64,000 nucleotides of DNA from Proteus faecis (GTDB taxonomy: Bacteria; Pseudomonadota; Gammaproteobacteria; Enterobacterales; Enterobacteriaceae). Both the position numbers and the translations under genes were made by a program. Location: contig NZ_PENZ01000037.1 of assembly GCF_003144395.1 (NCBI RefSeq), positions 1-64,000 of the forward strand, read 5' to 3'. Of this stretch, positions 8,363-19,032 are shown one piece after another. A model generated the notes under the pieces. The model had not been told where the DNA came from. It ran no database searches and saw nothing but the letters and a program-made list of their open reading frames with translations. The stretch's first letter is position 1; the number at the start of each line of letters is the position of its first letter.

Positions 8363-8737
8363 CAGTGGACGTTCCCGTTTTCAACTGTACGTGTTTATTA
8401 CGTTTTTATATAAAAGAAAATAACAACTACTATAGCATGATATTAATTAGAATATTGGATCTTGAAGGCAAAGCAAACTCAAGATTAGGGTTTTTATCTT
8501 ACTCTGCTTAGCGCTTATTTTCACTGCTCAATCGCGGCTAGTGAACAATCAATCTTCTATTATTTGGCTAAATTTTAGCGAAACGTGTTTTTTCCTTTTA
8601 TTACTGATTTAGTTAGCAAGAAAAAACAGCGTAAGAAAAAGATGCATACTGACTAAATTAGGCAACTATGATATAAAAACGGGACTGTTGTTTATGCCCA
8701 AATCTGGGTAAAGCTAAAATTATATTAGGATCTGAAT

Positions 8738-9232
8738 ATGGTTACTTTTCATACCAATTACGGCGATATCGTGATTAATACATTTGCAGACAAAGCACCT
8801 GCAACCGTAGAAAATTTTTTAGACTACTGTAAAGAAGGATTCTACGATAACACTATTTTCCACCGTGTCATCAACGGTTTTATGATCCAAGGTGGTGGTT
8901 TTGAACCAGGTATGAACCAAAAAGCGACCAAAGCACCTGTAAGAAACGAAGCAAATAATGGCCTAGCAAACAACCGCGGTACATTAGCAATGGCTCGTAC
9001 GAACGATCCACATTCTGCTACTGCTCAATTTTTTATCAACGTTGCAGACAACGATTTCTTAAATTTCCGTGCTGAAAACGCAAATGGTTGGGGATATTGT
9101 GTTTTTGCTGAAGTTGTTGAAGGCATGGATGTTGTTGATAAAATTAAAGCTGTTTCCACAGGTCGTAGCGGTTTCCACCAAGATGTTCCTCGTGAAGATA
9201 TCGTCATTAAAAGTGTAACGGTTAGCGAATAA
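8738..9232 (+). CDS. ppiB: Peptidyl-prolyl cis-trans isomerase B (cyclophilin)
   Basis: 164 residues, the E. coli PpiB length, without a signal peptide, so cytoplasmic. Cyclophilin motifs: [14 protein letters not shown] (catalytic Arg and the hydrophobic pocket), [25 protein letters not shown], and [19 protein letters not shown]. It speeds isomerisation of proline peptide bonds. It is followed after 12 bases by lpxH and probably shares its transcript. Confidence 0.97.
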   Translation: MVTFHTNYGDIVINTFADKAPATVENFLDYCKEGFYDNTIFHRVINGFMIQGGGFEPGMNQKATKAPVRNEANNGLANNRGTLAMARTNDPHSATAQFFINVADNDFLNFRAENANGWGYCVFAEVVEGMDVVDKIKAVSTGRSGFHQDVPREDIVIKSVTVSE

Positions 9233-9244
9233 GCCTCACTTTTT

Positions 9245-9967
9245 ATGTGTACGCTTTTTATTGCAGACCTGCATTTAAGTGAACATGAACCGGCAATCAC
9301 TGCCGGTTTTCTTCGCTTTTTAAAAGAACAAGCCATTCATGCAAAAGCACTTTATATCTTGGGTGATTTTTTTGATTTTTGGATAGGTGACGATGATCCC
9401 AATCCTTTACATCAACAAATTGCTCAAGCTCTGATGACACTAAAAAATGCAGGAGTACCTTGCTATTTTATTCATGGAAATCGTGATTTTTTAATTGGCT
9501 CTCGTTTTGCAAAAGAGAGTGGTATCACCTTACTTCCACAAGAAAAAGTGCTCGAAATTGGAAAAAATCGCATATTAATTTTGCATGGAGATACACTTTG
9601 TACGGATGATGAAGCGTATCAACGTTATCGTAAAAAAGTACATAATAAATTTATTCAGCGCTTATTCTCACTCCTGCCTCTATTTATTCGACTGCGTATC
9701 GCTGACAAAATGCGCTCACGTAGCCAGCACGAAAATCAGTACAAATCAGATGCTATTATGGATGTTAACCCACAAGCTGTGATTGATACTTTTAAACATT
9801 TCAATACAGAATGGATGATCCATGGTCATACGCATCGTCCAGCAATTCATACTGTCAACATTGATGATAAAATACATTATCGTGGTGTATTAGGTGCTTG
9901 GCATACTGAAGGTTCTATGTTTAAAGTAACAGATGAAAAAATAGAACTTATTCATTTTCCCTTTTAA
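9245..9967 (+). CDS. lpxH: UDP-2,3-diacylglucosamine pyrophosphatase LpxH
   Basis: 240 residues, same as E. coli LpxH. A calcineurin-like metallophosphoesterase that splits UDP-2,3-diacylglucosamine to lipid X and UMP at the inner membrane face, in lipid A synthesis. All metal-ligand blocks are visible: [42 protein letters not shown] and HGHTHRP. The start [12 protein letters not shown] fits the family; no strong ribosome site is present, consistent with translational coupling to ppiB. Confidence 0.97.
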   Translation: MCTLFIADLHLSEHEPAITAGFLRFLKEQAIHAKALYILGDFFDFWIGDDDPNPLHQQIAQALMTLKNAGVPCYFIHGNRDFLIGSRFAKESGITLLPQEKVLEIGKNRILILHGDTLCTDDEAYQRYRKKVHNKFIQRLFSLLPLFIRLRIADKMRSRSQHENQYKSDAIMDVNPQAVIDTFKHFNTEWMIHGHTHRPAIHTVNIDDKIHYRGVLGAWHTEGSMFKVTDEKIELIHFPF

Positions 9968-10010
9968 GCTGTTCCGTTTATTTTCCTTATAAAAAGCCAT
10001 TTTTTTCTTT

Positions 10011-10026
10011 ACGCAAACGTTTTCCT
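10011..10026. promoter_or_regulatory. PurR operator upstream of purEK
   Basis: ACGCAAACGTTTTCCT matches 13 of 16 positions of the PurR consensus ACGCAAACGTTTGCGT and lies 76 bases before purE, where PurR represses purEK in E. coli when hypoxanthine or guanine is plentiful. Confidence 0.85.
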
Positions 10027-10101
10027 ATGCGTGTTAGCGTGATACTATCATGCTCAGTTTATTAGGCTATATCCGTTTATGCTTACAGGAGCAGTTAAGT
10101 A

Positions 10102-10623
10102 ATGTCTTCTCAAGTTGGTCTAAATACCTCTTCCGCTAGAATCGCCATTGTAATGGGCTCTAAAAGTGACTGGGCAACAATGTCTCATGCCGCTGATGTA
10201 CTAGACGCACTACAACTCCCTTATCATGTTGAAATTGTCTCTGCACACCGTACTCCTGATAAGCTATTTAGCTTTGCAGAACAGGCAAAAAGTAATGGCT
10301 TTGATGTTATTATTGCAGGGGCAGGTGGTGCAGCCCATTTACCCGGTATGCTCGCAGCAAAAACACTCGTTCCTGTATTGGGTGTTCCTGTTCAAAGTGC
10401 TGCATTAAGCGGTATTGATAGCCTTTACTCTATTGTACAAATGCCAAAAGGTATTCCTGTGGGAACATTAGCGATTGGTAAAGCAGGCGCAGCTAATGCT
10501 GCCTTATTAGCTGCTCAAATTTTAGCATTACACTCTCCTACTATTTTTGAAGCACTAACGGCATGGCGTACATCACAAACTGACGATGTATTAAATAACC
10601 CTGATCCAAGGGAGGCACTATGA
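10102..10623 (+). CDS. purE: N5-carboxyaminoimidazole ribonucleotide mutase
   Basis: 173 residues against 169 in E. coli. It moves the carboxyl group of N5-CAIR to give CAIR in purine synthesis. Signatures: [14 protein letters not shown] (phosphate-binding loop), [10 protein letters not shown] with the catalytic His, and [17 protein letters not shown]. The ATG at 10102 follows AGGAG. The last codons overlap the purK start by 4 bases (ATGA), indicating coupled translation; the product of PurK is its substrate. Confidence 0.97.
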   Translation: MSSQVGLNTSSARIAIVMGSKSDWATMSHAADVLDALQLPYHVEIVSAHRTPDKLFSFAEQAKSNGFDVIIAGAGGAAHLPGMLAAKTLVPVLGVPVQSAALSGIDSLYSIVQMPKGIPVGTLAIGKAGAANAALLAAQILALHSPTIFEALTAWRTSQTDDVLNNPDPREAL

Positions 10624-11687
10624 AGCCGGTTTGTGTTCTGGGAAATGGTCAATTAGGGCGAATGCTAAGACAAGCAGGAGAACCTTTAGGAATTGCGGTT
10701 TATCCAATAGGATTAGATGCAGAGCCTGAAGCCGTTCCCTATCAAAAAAGTATAATCACAGCAGAAATTGAACGCTGGCCTGAAACCGCACTCACCAAAG
10801 AGTTAGAACGCCATACTAACTTTGTAAACCGTGATATTTTTCCATTGCTTGCCGATAGATTACCTCAAAAACAGTTACTCGATGAACTGGGCTTAGCAAC
10901 GGCTCCTTGGCAACCATTAACAGCACCAACACAATGGCCTGATATCTTCTCTCAACTGGGTGATTTTATTATTGTAAAGCGCCGTGTTGGTGGTTATGAC
11001 GGCCGTGGTCAATGGCGTATTCATCCCGGTGAAGAACAGCAATTACCTGCTGAAATCTATGGTGAATGTATTGTTGAGCAAGGTATTCCCTTTTCTGGTG
11101 AAGTGTCATTAGTAGGTGCAAGAGATTGTAACGGAAACTGTGTTTTCTACCCTTTAACTCACAATCTTCACCAAGAGGGTATTTTACGCATGAGTGTTGC
11201 ATTACCAACGCCTGCGTCAGAATTGCAACAATCAGCAGAAAAAATGCTGACCGCCATCCTTAATAAACTCAACTATGTCGGTGTAATGGCGATGGAGTGC
11301 TTTATTGTTGGTAACAAATTGCTTATCAACGAATTAGCTCCTCGAGTTCATAACAGTGGCCACTGGACACAAAATGGCGCCTCAATTAGCCAGTTTGAGT
11401 TACATCTACGTGCAATTTTAGATTTACCTATGCCAAAACCTGAAGTTTGCCAGCCGGCAGTAATGGTTAATTTGATTGGTACCGATGTCAATCCACAATG
11501 GCTTTCATTGCCATTAGTTCATTTACATTGGTATGAAAAAGAAGTTCGCCCTGTTCGCAAAGTGGGGCATCTCAATCTTGTTCATCGTGATAACCAACCA
11601 TTGAAAGAGACACTCAAATCATTAAGCTCAATGCTTGATGATACCTATCAGTACCCTATCAAGTGGGCTTTAGAAAAATTAAGCTAG
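10620..11687 (+). CDS. purK: 5-(carboxyamino)imidazole ribonucleotide synthase
   Basis: 355 residues (E. coli 355). An ATP-grasp enzyme converting AIR, ATP and bicarbonate to N5-CAIR. Visible: [16 protein letters not shown] (N-terminal pre-ATP-grasp domain), [18 protein letters not shown] (ATP-binding loop), and [19 protein letters not shown] (metal/catalytic strand near residues 235-255). Overlaps purE by 4 bases and is controlled by the same PurR box. Confidence 0.97.
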   Translation: MKPVCVLGNGQLGRMLRQAGEPLGIAVYPIGLDAEPEAVPYQKSIITAEIERWPETALTKELERHTNFVNRDIFPLLADRLPQKQLLDELGLATAPWQPLTAPTQWPDIFSQLGDFIIVKRRVGGYDGRGQWRIHPGEEQQLPAEIYGECIVEQGIPFSGEVSLVGARDCNGNCVFYPLTHNLHQEGILRMSVALPTPASELQQSAEKMLTAILNKLNYVGVMAMECFIVGNKLLINELAPRVHNSGHWTQNGASISQFELHLRAILDLPMPKPEVCQPAVMVNLIGTDVNPQWLSLPLVHLHWYEKEVRPVRKVGHLNLVHRDNQPLKETLKSLSSMLDDTYQYPIKWALEKLS

Positions 11688-11728
11688 CAGTCCGACTCAT
11701 AAAGTTAGAGAATAATAGCCTTTAAACG

Positions 11729-11755
11729 AACAGACCTCAAATAAAGAGGTCTGTT
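11729..11755 (+). terminator. Hairpin after purK
   Basis: Perfect 10-bp stem AACAGACCTC/GAGGTCTGTT with loop AAATAAA. The following T-tract is interrupted (ATTCGCTATTTT), so termination may be partial. Confidence 0.65.
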
Positions 11756-11810
11756 ATTCGCTATTTTCTCCTGATTATTCAGGTTACTGCACCCATTTGT
11801 TGGAGTCAGG

Positions 11811-13070
11811 ATGCAAGTCACGCAACAGGTTTTTGGACCCGTTTATCAGTGGAGTATGCTGATATTATTGGGCTTTGTGTATTTTTTAGCTACCGCAACC
11901 ACATTTACCTCTTTAGGTGTTGTTCTTCCTAGTATGATAAATGAACTTGAGTGGAACTGGACTCAAGCAGGACTTGGCTTTACGTTATTAGGGTTAACCT
12001 GTGGCCTTGCGAGTTTTTTACCTACCTTACTGATCCGTAAATTGAGTGTTCGTCTTACACTACTGATTGGGTTGAGCATTTTTGTCAGTGGTTTCTATTT
12101 TCTTTACGAAACATACACCATTACGCGTTATTTTTTGGGTACTGCACTGTTAGGTATTGGTTTTACACTACTGGCTACCGTACCCGGTACTTATGTTATT
12201 TCCCGCTTATTTGAAAAACAGTCCTTTGCCTTTGGCGTCTATTTTACGATTGGTGGATTAGGTGGTGTTGCCGGGCCTTGGATCTACTTTTTGGCAACCC
12301 ACTTTTGGCATACATGGCGAATGCATTGGCTTATTTCAGCGATCACACTTACCATTGTTACGCTTATCACCATTTTATTTTTACGCGAAGGTAGTAAAGA
12401 GCAAGAACACGCAAAAAAAATTAGCCAACTTCAAACCACAAAACGTATCTATCAAACTAAAGAGATTTGGACAGCCCGTCATGCTTTAAGAACATGGCAA
12501 TTTTATGTTATTGCTGCGACTTACACGGCCTTTTTATGGTGTGGGATCACTGTCAATAGTTTTGCTGTTGCACATATTATTGAAAACGGTTTTGGTGAAA
12601 CTATTGCCGCGACACTATTAAGTAGTATGGCATTTATCAATGCCTTCTCACGCTTAGCGGGGGGAGCTATTGGTGAATGGTTAGAACCTAAAAAATTACT
12701 TATTGCAAGCTTAAGTATTATTATTATTGGCTTGCTCGCACTAAGCATGGCTAACACTTGGATTTATCTGATCTTATTTACAGTTTGTGTCGGTATTGGT
12801 TATGGCATGACATTCTTAGCATCCAGTATATTGCTTGCTAACTATTTTGGTCGTTCCCCTTATCTTGAGCTATTTTCAGTAATGAATTTAATTTCAACAT
12901 TGGCTTGTTTAGCGCCATTCTTTGCTGGGGCAATCAAAGATATTTCAGGTAGTTTTACACCTGCATTCTTGATTTTAACCCTACCTGTTTTACTGATTTT
13001 AGTGGTCACTTTGTTTATGAAACCACCGGTTTACCCTAAATTTCAGCATGCAAGTGAGCAAGAAAAATAA
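11811..13070 (+). CDS. MFS transporter, substrate unknown
   Basis: 419 residues with 12 predicted membrane helices in two halves separated by a charged loop (about residues 190-220). The MFS motif between helices 2 and 3 is weakly kept (LLIRKLSVRL). The glycine-rich FTIGGLGGVAGPW and GMTFLASSILLANYFG stretches resemble the oxalate/formate antiporter-like or nitrate/nitrite-like MFS clades, but no substrate can be assigned. ATG at 11811 follows GGAGTCAGG. It stands alone between purK and ynaI. Confidence 0.8.
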   Translation: MQVTQQVFGPVYQWSMLILLGFVYFLATATTFTSLGVVLPSMINELEWNWTQAGLGFTLLGLTCGLASFLPTLLIRKLSVRLTLLIGLSIFVSGFYFLYETYTITRYFLGTALLGIGFTLLATVPGTYVISRLFEKQSFAFGVYFTIGGLGGVAGPWIYFLATHFWHTWRMHWLISAITLTIVTLITILFLREGSKEQEHAKKISQLQTTKRIYQTKEIWTARHALRTWQFYVIAATYTAFLWCGITVNSFAVAHIIENGFGETIAATLLSSMAFINAFSRLAGGAIGEWLEPKKLLIASLSIIIIGLLALSMANTWIYLILFTVCVGIGYGMTFLASSILLANYFGRSPYLELFSVMNLISTLACLAPFFAGAIKDISGSFTPAFLILTLPVLLILVVTLFMKPPVYPKFQHASEQEK

Positions 13071-13137
13071 CCATTAAATAAATAAGATAGCGAGTTTCAT
13101 ATTATAAAAACGCATTTTCTAAGGAGGCGTTAAGCTG

Positions 13138-14163
13138 ATGAATGATGCATTAATAATAAAATACTCAATAGGTATTGGCATTGCTTTAGCCTGTTTTGTT
13201 GGTTTTGTCATCGTATCTCTTTTTCATGACAAAAAGAAAAAACGCCACAGAAATATTATTGTTCATATCAGCCAAGCTATTTTTCTTTGTAGTTTAGTGA
13301 TTATCTTAAGCCAATATTGTGAAATGGCTGTTGTTGATTTTAATCTCCATTTTATCTCTTTTAGGATGATTAATTTCGTTACTTATGTTGGCATTGCATT
13401 AATTTTAATGAGGAAATTTTTCTTACTAATTAACCGACTAGAAAAAGCTCAAATTAAAAAAGGCAGTGATCCTACTTCTGCTCGTATTATTTCTCGCATA
13501 TTCAAAATCACTCTATTCGTTATTATCATTTTATTGTTCGGTGAGCATTTTGGTATGAGCTTATCCGGCTTAATGACATTTGGAGGATTAGGTGGCATTG
13601 CTATTGGCATGGCAAGTAAAGATGTATTAAGCAATCTTTTCTCTGGTGTCATGCTCTATTTCGATCGTCCTTTTAATATTGGTGATTGGGTACGCTCTCC
13701 CGACCGTAATATTGAAGGCACTGTAGTCGAAATTGGCTGGCGTATTACCAAAATCATTACTTTTGATCATCGCCCTCTTTATATTCCCAACTCCATTTTT
13801 TCATCTATTAGTGTTGAAAATCCGGGAAGAATGACAAATAGACGGATCCAAACTGAAATTGGTTTACGTTATGAAGATTCAGATAAAATTGGAGTTATCG
13901 TTGAAGAGATCCGCACCATGCTAATGCAAAATGACAAAATCGATACACAACAAACGTTGTTAGTCTATTTTAATCAATTTGCAGACTCTTCGCTCAATAT
14001 TATGGTGTATTGTTTTACCAAAACAACGGTATGGGCACAGTGGCTTGAAGCTCAGCAAGAAGTCTATTTAAAGATGATTGAGATTGTGCATAAACATGGC
14101 GCTGATTTTGCCTTTCCTTCTCAAACAATCTATCTCGAAAAACCTTCTCCAATTACCCAATAA
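13138..14163 (+). CDS. ynaI: MscS-family mechanosensitive channel YnaI
   Basis: 341 residues, collinear along its whole length with E. coli YnaI (343), a small-conductance mechanosensitive channel of the inner membrane that opens on membrane tension. Four or five N-terminal helices lead into the pore helix [23 protein letters not shown], then the beta domain [28 protein letters not shown] and the cytoplasmic vestibule with [32 protein letters not shown] lies 10 bases before the ATG at 13138. It is not linked to a known operon. Confidence 0.93.
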   Translation: MNDALIIKYSIGIGIALACFVGFVIVSLFHDKKKKRHRNIIVHISQAIFLCSLVIILSQYCEMAVVDFNLHFISFRMINFVTYVGIALILMRKFFLLINRLEKAQIKKGSDPTSARIISRIFKITLFVIIILLFGEHFGMSLSGLMTFGGLGGIAIGMASKDVLSNLFSGVMLYFDRPFNIGDWVRSPDRNIEGTVVEIGWRITKIITFDHRPLYIPNSIFSSISVENPGRMTNRRIQTEIGLRYEDSDKIGVIVEEIRTMLMQNDKIDTQQTLLVYFNQFADSSLNIMVYCFTKTTVWAQWLEAQQEVYLKMIEIVHKHGADFAFPSQTIYLEKPSPITQ

Positions 14164-14167
14164 TAGA

Positions 14168-14204
14168 AAATGGATAAGTTTATTTCCCATAGACTTATCC
14201 ATTT
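14168..14204 (+). terminator. Long inverted repeat after ynaI
   Basis: 12-bp perfect stem AAATGGATAAGT/ACTTATCCATTT (14168-14179 and 14193-14204), 13-base loop, starting four bases after the ynaI stop. A clean T-run is missing, so it is a terminator or mRNA-stabilising hairpin; it also lies in the 5' region of speF and could act there. Confidence 0.5.
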
Positions 14205-14339
14205 ACCGATTTATTACAATGTGAATTTATGCGTTTTATATGCATAAAACCATTGCTTCTAACTTTTAATTTATTTCAATCATATTCACAACCAAGTATA
14301 TTGGTCGCCAATTCTTCTATTGATGCAAATGCGAGTATA

Positions 14340-16502
14340 ATGAAAAAAATGAAGTTGGCGTGTCACCCTACTCTTTCACACTATTTTTATTGTGAACGTC
14401 CGATTGTTGATATTGTTGATGCAAATTTAACGCAAGTATCAGCAGTAGTGTTGTCATTATCAGATATTGAGTCCGGCGAATTAGATCGCATTCATCAAAC
14501 TGGCTTTCAACTCCCCGTATTTATAGCTGCTAATCTTAATGATGCAATTAGTGCTGAATTGCTTAATCAAGTTTCAGGGATTGTCATTACAGATAAAAGT
14601 GCACATCAAAAAAATAGTACATTAATTAATAAAGCGGTGCAGCAATATGAAGAGAGCCTATCCACCCCATTTTTTTCACGTTTAGTGAATTATGTTGCCG
14701 AAAAGAACATTGCTTTTGATTGCCCCGGTCATCAAGGTGGAGAATTTTTCCGTCGTCATCCCGTAGGTGAACAGTTTTATCAATATTTTGGGGAGAATCT
14801 ATTTCGCGCTGATCTCTGTAATGCGGATGTAGAAATGGGGGATTTGCTTATTCATGAAGGAGCGCCTTATGATGCCCAAACTTTTGCCGCGCAAGTGTTT
14901 AATGCCGACAAAACCTACTTTGTTTTAAATGGGACATCCTCCTCTAATAAAGTTGCCTTAAATGCGTTATTGGCACCAAATGATTTAGTGCTGTTTGATA
15001 GAAATAACCATAAATCCAATCATCATGGTGCACTAATTCAAGCTGGAGCAACACCTGTCTATTTAGAAACAGCTCGTAATCCCTTTGGCTTTATTGGTGG
15101 TATCGATGCTCATTGCTTTGAAGAGCACTATTTACGCCAACAAATTGCAGAAATTACACCGGAACGTCAATTCGCTAAACGCCCTTTCCGTTTAGCGGTT
15201 ATTCAACTAGGCACTTATGACGGTACAATTTACAACGCGAGGCAAGTTGTCGATAAAATTGGTCATCTTTGTGATTATATTTTATTTGATTCTGCATGGG
15301 TGGGTTATGAACAATTCATTCCAATGATGAAACAATGTTCGCCTTTGTTACTAACACTGAATGAAGACGATCCTGGTATTCTCGTTACTCAATCTGTTCA
15401 TAAGCAGTTAGCGGGATTTTCACAAACCTCACAGATACATAAAAAAGATGCCCATCTTAAAGGGCAATCTCGTTATGTTAATCATAAACGTATGAATAAT
15501 GCTTTTATGATGCATGCATCCACCAGCCCATTTTATCCCCTTTTTGCCGCTCTTGATGTCAATGCAAAAATGCACTCAGGCAAAAGTGGTGAAGCTATGT
15601 GGATGAGTTGCGTAAAGCAAGGCATTGAAGCCCGTAAATCATTACTAAAGCAGTGCCAGTTTATTAAGCCATTTATTCCTGAAGTGGTTGATGGTATTGC
15701 TTGGCAAGATCACGACACAGATGAAATCGCCCACGATCAGCGTTTTTTTAATTTTATTCCTAATGATAATTGGCACTCATTTGAAGGTTACACCACCAAT
15801 CAATACTTTGTGGATCCTTGCAAATTAATGCTTACAACACCGGGTATCGATCCTCATACAGGGGAATATGGATCTTTTGGTGTACCAGCCTCTATTTTGG
15901 CAAATTATCTACGTGAGCACGGCGTTATCCCTGAAAAAAGCGATCTCAATTCAATCTTATTTTTGCTGACTCCCGCAGAACATCAAGCAAAGTTTGATCG
16001 CTTAATCTCTTTGATTGTTCAATTTGAAAAACACTTAATTGAAGATGTGCCATTAGAACAAATCTTGCCTTCTGTGTGTCGTCGCTATCCATCTCGTTAT
16101 CAGGGATATACATTACGACAACTCTGTCAGGAAATGCATGATATTTGTGTCAGATACAATATCAAATTACTGCAAAAACAGATGTTTAGAAAGAGTCACT
16201 TTCCTAAACGAGCATTAAGTCCGCAACAAGCTAATATTGAGTTTGTTCGTGGTAATGTTGAATTTTTACCTTTAAATAAATTAGCAGGACGCATTGCCGC
16301 TGAAGGTGCTTTACCTTATCCGCCAGGCGTTTTATGTGCTGTACCCGGTGAAATTTGGGGAGGTGCTGTTTTACGTTATTTTCAGGCACTTGAAGCCTCG
16401 ATTAATCAGCTTCCGGGCTTTTCAACTGAACTTCAAGGGGTCTATATTTATGATGAAGAAGATGGCAGTAAGCAAATTTATGCTTATGTTATAAAAGAAT
16501 AA
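14340..16502 (+). CDS. speF: Ornithine decarboxylase, inducible type
   Basis: 720 residues from the ATG at 14340, aligned from the first residues with E. coli SpeF (732): MKKMKLACHP... then AVVLSLSDIESGELDRI. A PLP enzyme converting ornithine to putrescine, consuming a proton. Signatures: FDCPGHQGGEFFRRHP, FRADLCNADVEMGDLL, SSSNKVALNALL, and the PLP lysine in TQSVHKQLAGFSQTSQIHKK. The reading frame is open 37 codons further up to an ATG at 14229, but that stretch has no match in SpeF; neither start has a strong ribosome site. It lacks the usual partner potE, since a convergent ybbP follows. Confidence 0.93.
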   Translation: MKKMKLACHPTLSHYFYCERPIVDIVDANLTQVSAVVLSLSDIESGELDRIHQTGFQLPVFIAANLNDAISAELLNQVSGIVITDKSAHQKNSTLINKAVQQYEESLSTPFFSRLVNYVAEKNIAFDCPGHQGGEFFRRHPVGEQFYQYFGENLFRADLCNADVEMGDLLIHEGAPYDAQTFAAQVFNADKTYFVLNGTSSSNKVALNALLAPNDLVLFDRNNHKSNHHGALIQAGATPVYLETARNPFGFIGGIDAHCFEEHYLRQQIAEITPERQFAKRPFRLAVIQLGTYDGTIYNARQVVDKIGHLCDYILFDSAWVGYEQFIPMMKQCSPLLLTLNEDDPGILVTQSVHKQLAGFSQTSQIHKKDAHLKGQSRYVNHKRMNNAFMMHASTSPFYPLFAALDVNAKMHSGKSGEAMWMSCVKQGIEARKSLLKQCQFIKPFIPEVVDGIAWQDHDTDEIAHDQRFFNFIPNDNWHSFEGYTTNQYFVDPCKLMLTTPGIDPHTGEYGSFGVPASILANYLREHGVIPEKSDLNSILFLLTPAEHQAKFDRLISLIVQFEKHLIEDVPLEQILPSVCRRYPSRYQGYTLRQLCQEMHDICVRYNIKLLQKQMFRKSHFPKRALSPQQANIEFVRGNVEFLPLNKLAGRIAAEGALPYPPGVLCAVPGEIWGGAVLRYFQALEASINQLPGFSTELQGVYIYDEEDGSKQIYAYVIKE

Positions 16503-16522
16503 TTGTCTTATCCTTTCCCATA

Positions 16523-16560
16523 AAAAATGCTGATACTTAATGGCATCAGCATTTTTATTT
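16523..16560. terminator. Terminator between speF and ybbP
   Basis: Stem AAAAATGCTGAT/ATCAGCATTTTT (16523-16534, 16545-16556), loop of 10 bases; T-rich on the right, A-rich on the left, so usable for both convergent genes. Confidence 0.85.
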
Positions 16561-16590
16561 AACACTATTTATAACTCTTATTTATTCTAA

Positions 16591-19032
16591 CTATTCGCCT
16601 TGGATCCGTCGATATTGACCTTTATCTTGCAACAACCTAACGCCTAAGATACTGCCACATAATGAAAGTAATAATGCCGCAACAATAGGTACAGTGAGCC
16701 ACATTCCCCATTGCGGTTGCCACGGGAACTTAAACACTGATATTTGTAATAAGCTTAATGCGACTTCTGCACCAATGGCAGCGGCTAATCCCGCCATTAA
16801 ACCTAATAATGCAAATTCAGCCCAAAGAGTCCGTCTTAATAATGATTTACCTGCGCCTAATGTTCGATACACCACTAGCTCAATGCGTCGTTGTGTCATT
16901 CCTACCTGAATTTGCGCAACTAACAATAACGCTCCACAGATCATGACCAATCCAACCATAATCTCTAATGCTCGGCTGACTTGTTGTAAAATTTGTTGAA
17001 CTTGCTGAATTAATGCACCTGTATCTAACACGCTTACCGTTGGAAATTGCCGATTAAGTGCCGTAATTAATCCACCCTCACCATTGTAATAAAAACTACT
17101 CATCCATTTTTCTGGCTGATTACTTAACCCTTCTTCAGAGAAGATAAAGAAGAAATTAGGACGCATATTTTCCCAATCGACATGACGAATACTTGTAACA
17201 ATGGATTTAAATTCACGAGTATCACCGACAAATGTTAATTCATCACCCAATTTAATATCGAGTTGTTCTGCAACACCTTGATCCAGAGAAACTCCATTCC
17301 CCTCAGGAGGCCATGTTCCCTCAACAATCACGTTATCTTTTGGCAATTCGCTATGCCATGTTAAGTTAAGCTCTCGACGAACGGTGTTATTACCTGCATC
17401 ACGTTTATCTGCCCACTCTTTAGCATTATGCTCATTAATTTGTGTTAAACGCGCTAACACCACAGGGAATGCATCTGTAGGCTCAACATTATGCTTTGCC
17501 AATAAAGTATTAATTTCTTGAACTTGGGGCTCAGACATATTGATGAGAAAATAATTAGGGCTATCTTCTGGTAATTGCTTTTGCCATTTATCGAGTAAAT
17601 CCCCTTGAATAAGGACTAAAAGCGTTAATAACATAAATGAAAGCGCAAAAGCCGCAAGCTGAGTCATCGTTTGAAAAGGTTGTCGTAATAAACGAGTAAC
17701 GGCTAAGCGCGCACTAAGTTGACGGAATTTAAATTGCTTTAATACCCATAACCCTAGCCAGCCAATTATTCCAAGTAAAAAAGCGATAACAACAACACCA
17801 AATAGAATTGACCAGAGTAAAACACCTGTTCCCGCAAAAAGCGTTAAGGCACCGACAACAATTAGGCCTACTATCGGTAAATAATAACGAAGAGGCCATA
17901 TAGGCGCCGTAGTATCACTTCTTAATACACGGGAAGGTTGTGTTGCCATTAATTGGTAGTAAGGCCTTATTCCCGTTAATAATGCAATTAGCAATAAAGA
18001 GCCTACAGACCATCCCCATGGTAAGAAACTTGCATCGGGTAAACTTTTCGGTAACACCGGCGCTAAAATTTGTAGCAGTATCGTTTCGAAAATAAGTCCT
18101 ACGAATGAACCGACAATAATAGCGCCAATCAAAATCACGCCCCATTGCCCAATGATCCATTTTCTTAATGCACGCTTATCTGCCCCTAATGTTTTTAATA
18201 CCGCAATTAAGGTATGACGACTGCGACAATAATGAGCCATGGAAACCGCAACTGCCGATATAGCAAGCAATAGCGTTAATAGAGCTGAAAGTAAAAGAAA
18301 GTTTTTAGCACGCTCCATTGATTGCGAAAGCGCACCACTATCTTGTTTTAAACTATTCCAACGTTGATCGGGTTTTAATAGTGGATCGAAGCGTTGTTGA
18401 TAACTATCAATTACGGACTCATTACCGGCAAACATATAGCGATAAGTTAGGCGACTTCCGGGTTGTACTGCTCCAGTTGCTTCAACATCATCAAGATTAA
18501 TTAAAATACGGGGGGCTATTTGAAAAGGATTAAACCCGCTGTCTGGCTCTTGAATTAATACACCACTAATCGTAAAGGATGCATCGCCTACATCAATTTT
18601 ATCGCCGACTTTGATATCAAGTAATTCGAGTAATCTAGCACCAACAAGCGCAGTTCCTTTTTCAGGTTTTAACCCTGCTGGCTCTGTTTCCAACTCACCA
18701 TACAGTGGATATAATTTATCCGCAGCTTTCACCAACGCGAGCTGGGGTGTATCACCTTCAGGAGCATAAGACATCGTGGTAAATTGCATTTGGCGACTGA
18801 GCGTTAACCCTTCGTTCTTCGCCTCTGTAAGCCAGTTTTCATCAACGGGATAAGACGCACGTAAGACTAAATCGCCAGCAATTAAATCACGACTTTGAGC
18901 GTAAATACTTTTATCTATGCGATCACCTATACGCCCTAAAGCAAGCACACAAGCAACCGCAAGCGCTAGAGAAAGCCAAACAATTAATAGTGCGGGAGAA
19001 CGCCATTCACGCCAAAACCAACGCCAAATCAT
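16591..19032 (-). CDS. ybbP: ABC transporter permease YbbP (FtsX family)
   Basis: 813 residues (E. coli 804). Ten likely membrane helices: one near the N-terminus (LLIVWLSLALAVACVLALG), a large periplasmic region, a central block of helices, a second periplasmic domain (about 480-680) and a C-terminal FtsX-type block of helices including MVGLVMICGALLLVAQIQVGMTQRRIEL. It is the predicted membrane partner of YbbA; the system is usually assigned to export or to pulling lipids or lipoproteins, with no firm substrate. Its start overlaps the ybbA stop by 4 bases, so they are translated together. Confidence 0.93.
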   Translation of the reverse strand: MIWRWFWREWRSPALLIVWLSLALAVACVLALGRIGDRIDKSIYAQSRDLIAGDLVLRASYPVDENWLTEAKNEGLTLSRQMQFTTMSYAPEGDTPQLALVKAADKLYPLYGELETEPAGLKPEKGTALVGARLLELLDIKVGDKIDVGDASFTISGVLIQEPDSGFNPFQIAPRILINLDDVEATGAVQPGSRLTYRYMFAGNESVIDSYQQRFDPLLKPDQRWNSLKQDSGALSQSMERAKNFLLLSALLTLLLAISAVAVSMAHYCRSRHTLIAVLKTLGADKRALRKWIIGQWGVILIGAIIVGSFVGLIFETILLQILAPVLPKSLPDASFLPWGWSVGSLLLIALLTGIRPYYQLMATQPSRVLRSDTTAPIWPLRYYLPIVGLIVVGALTLFAGTGVLLWSILFGVVVIAFLLGIIGWLGLWVLKQFKFRQLSARLAVTRLLRQPFQTMTQLAAFALSFMLLTLLVLIQGDLLDKWQKQLPEDSPNYFLINMSEPQVQEINTLLAKHNVEPTDAFPVVLARLTQINEHNAKEWADKRDAGNNTVRRELNLTWHSELPKDNVIVEGTWPPEGNGVSLDQGVAEQLDIKLGDELTFVGDTREFKSIVTSIRHVDWENMRPNFFFIFSEEGLSNQPEKWMSSFYYNGEGGLITALNRQFPTVSVLDTGALIQQVQQILQQVSRALEIMVGLVMICGALLLVAQIQVGMTQRRIELVVYRTLGAGKSLLRRTLWAEFALLGLMAGLAAAIGAEVALSLLQISVFKFPWQPQWGMWLTVPIVAALLLSLCGSILGVRLLQDKGQYRRIQGE

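Noticed and set aside
8363-8737. T-box or other riboswitch upstream of cysS
   Set aside because: No T-box sequence or stable leader fold; T-boxes are not expected in Enterobacterales. Only a divergent promoter region is supported.
14164-14339. SpeFL-like leader peptide before speF
   Set aside because: The short frames here (for example from ATG 14240) have no Arg- or Phe-rich sequence like SpeFL and no ribosome site.
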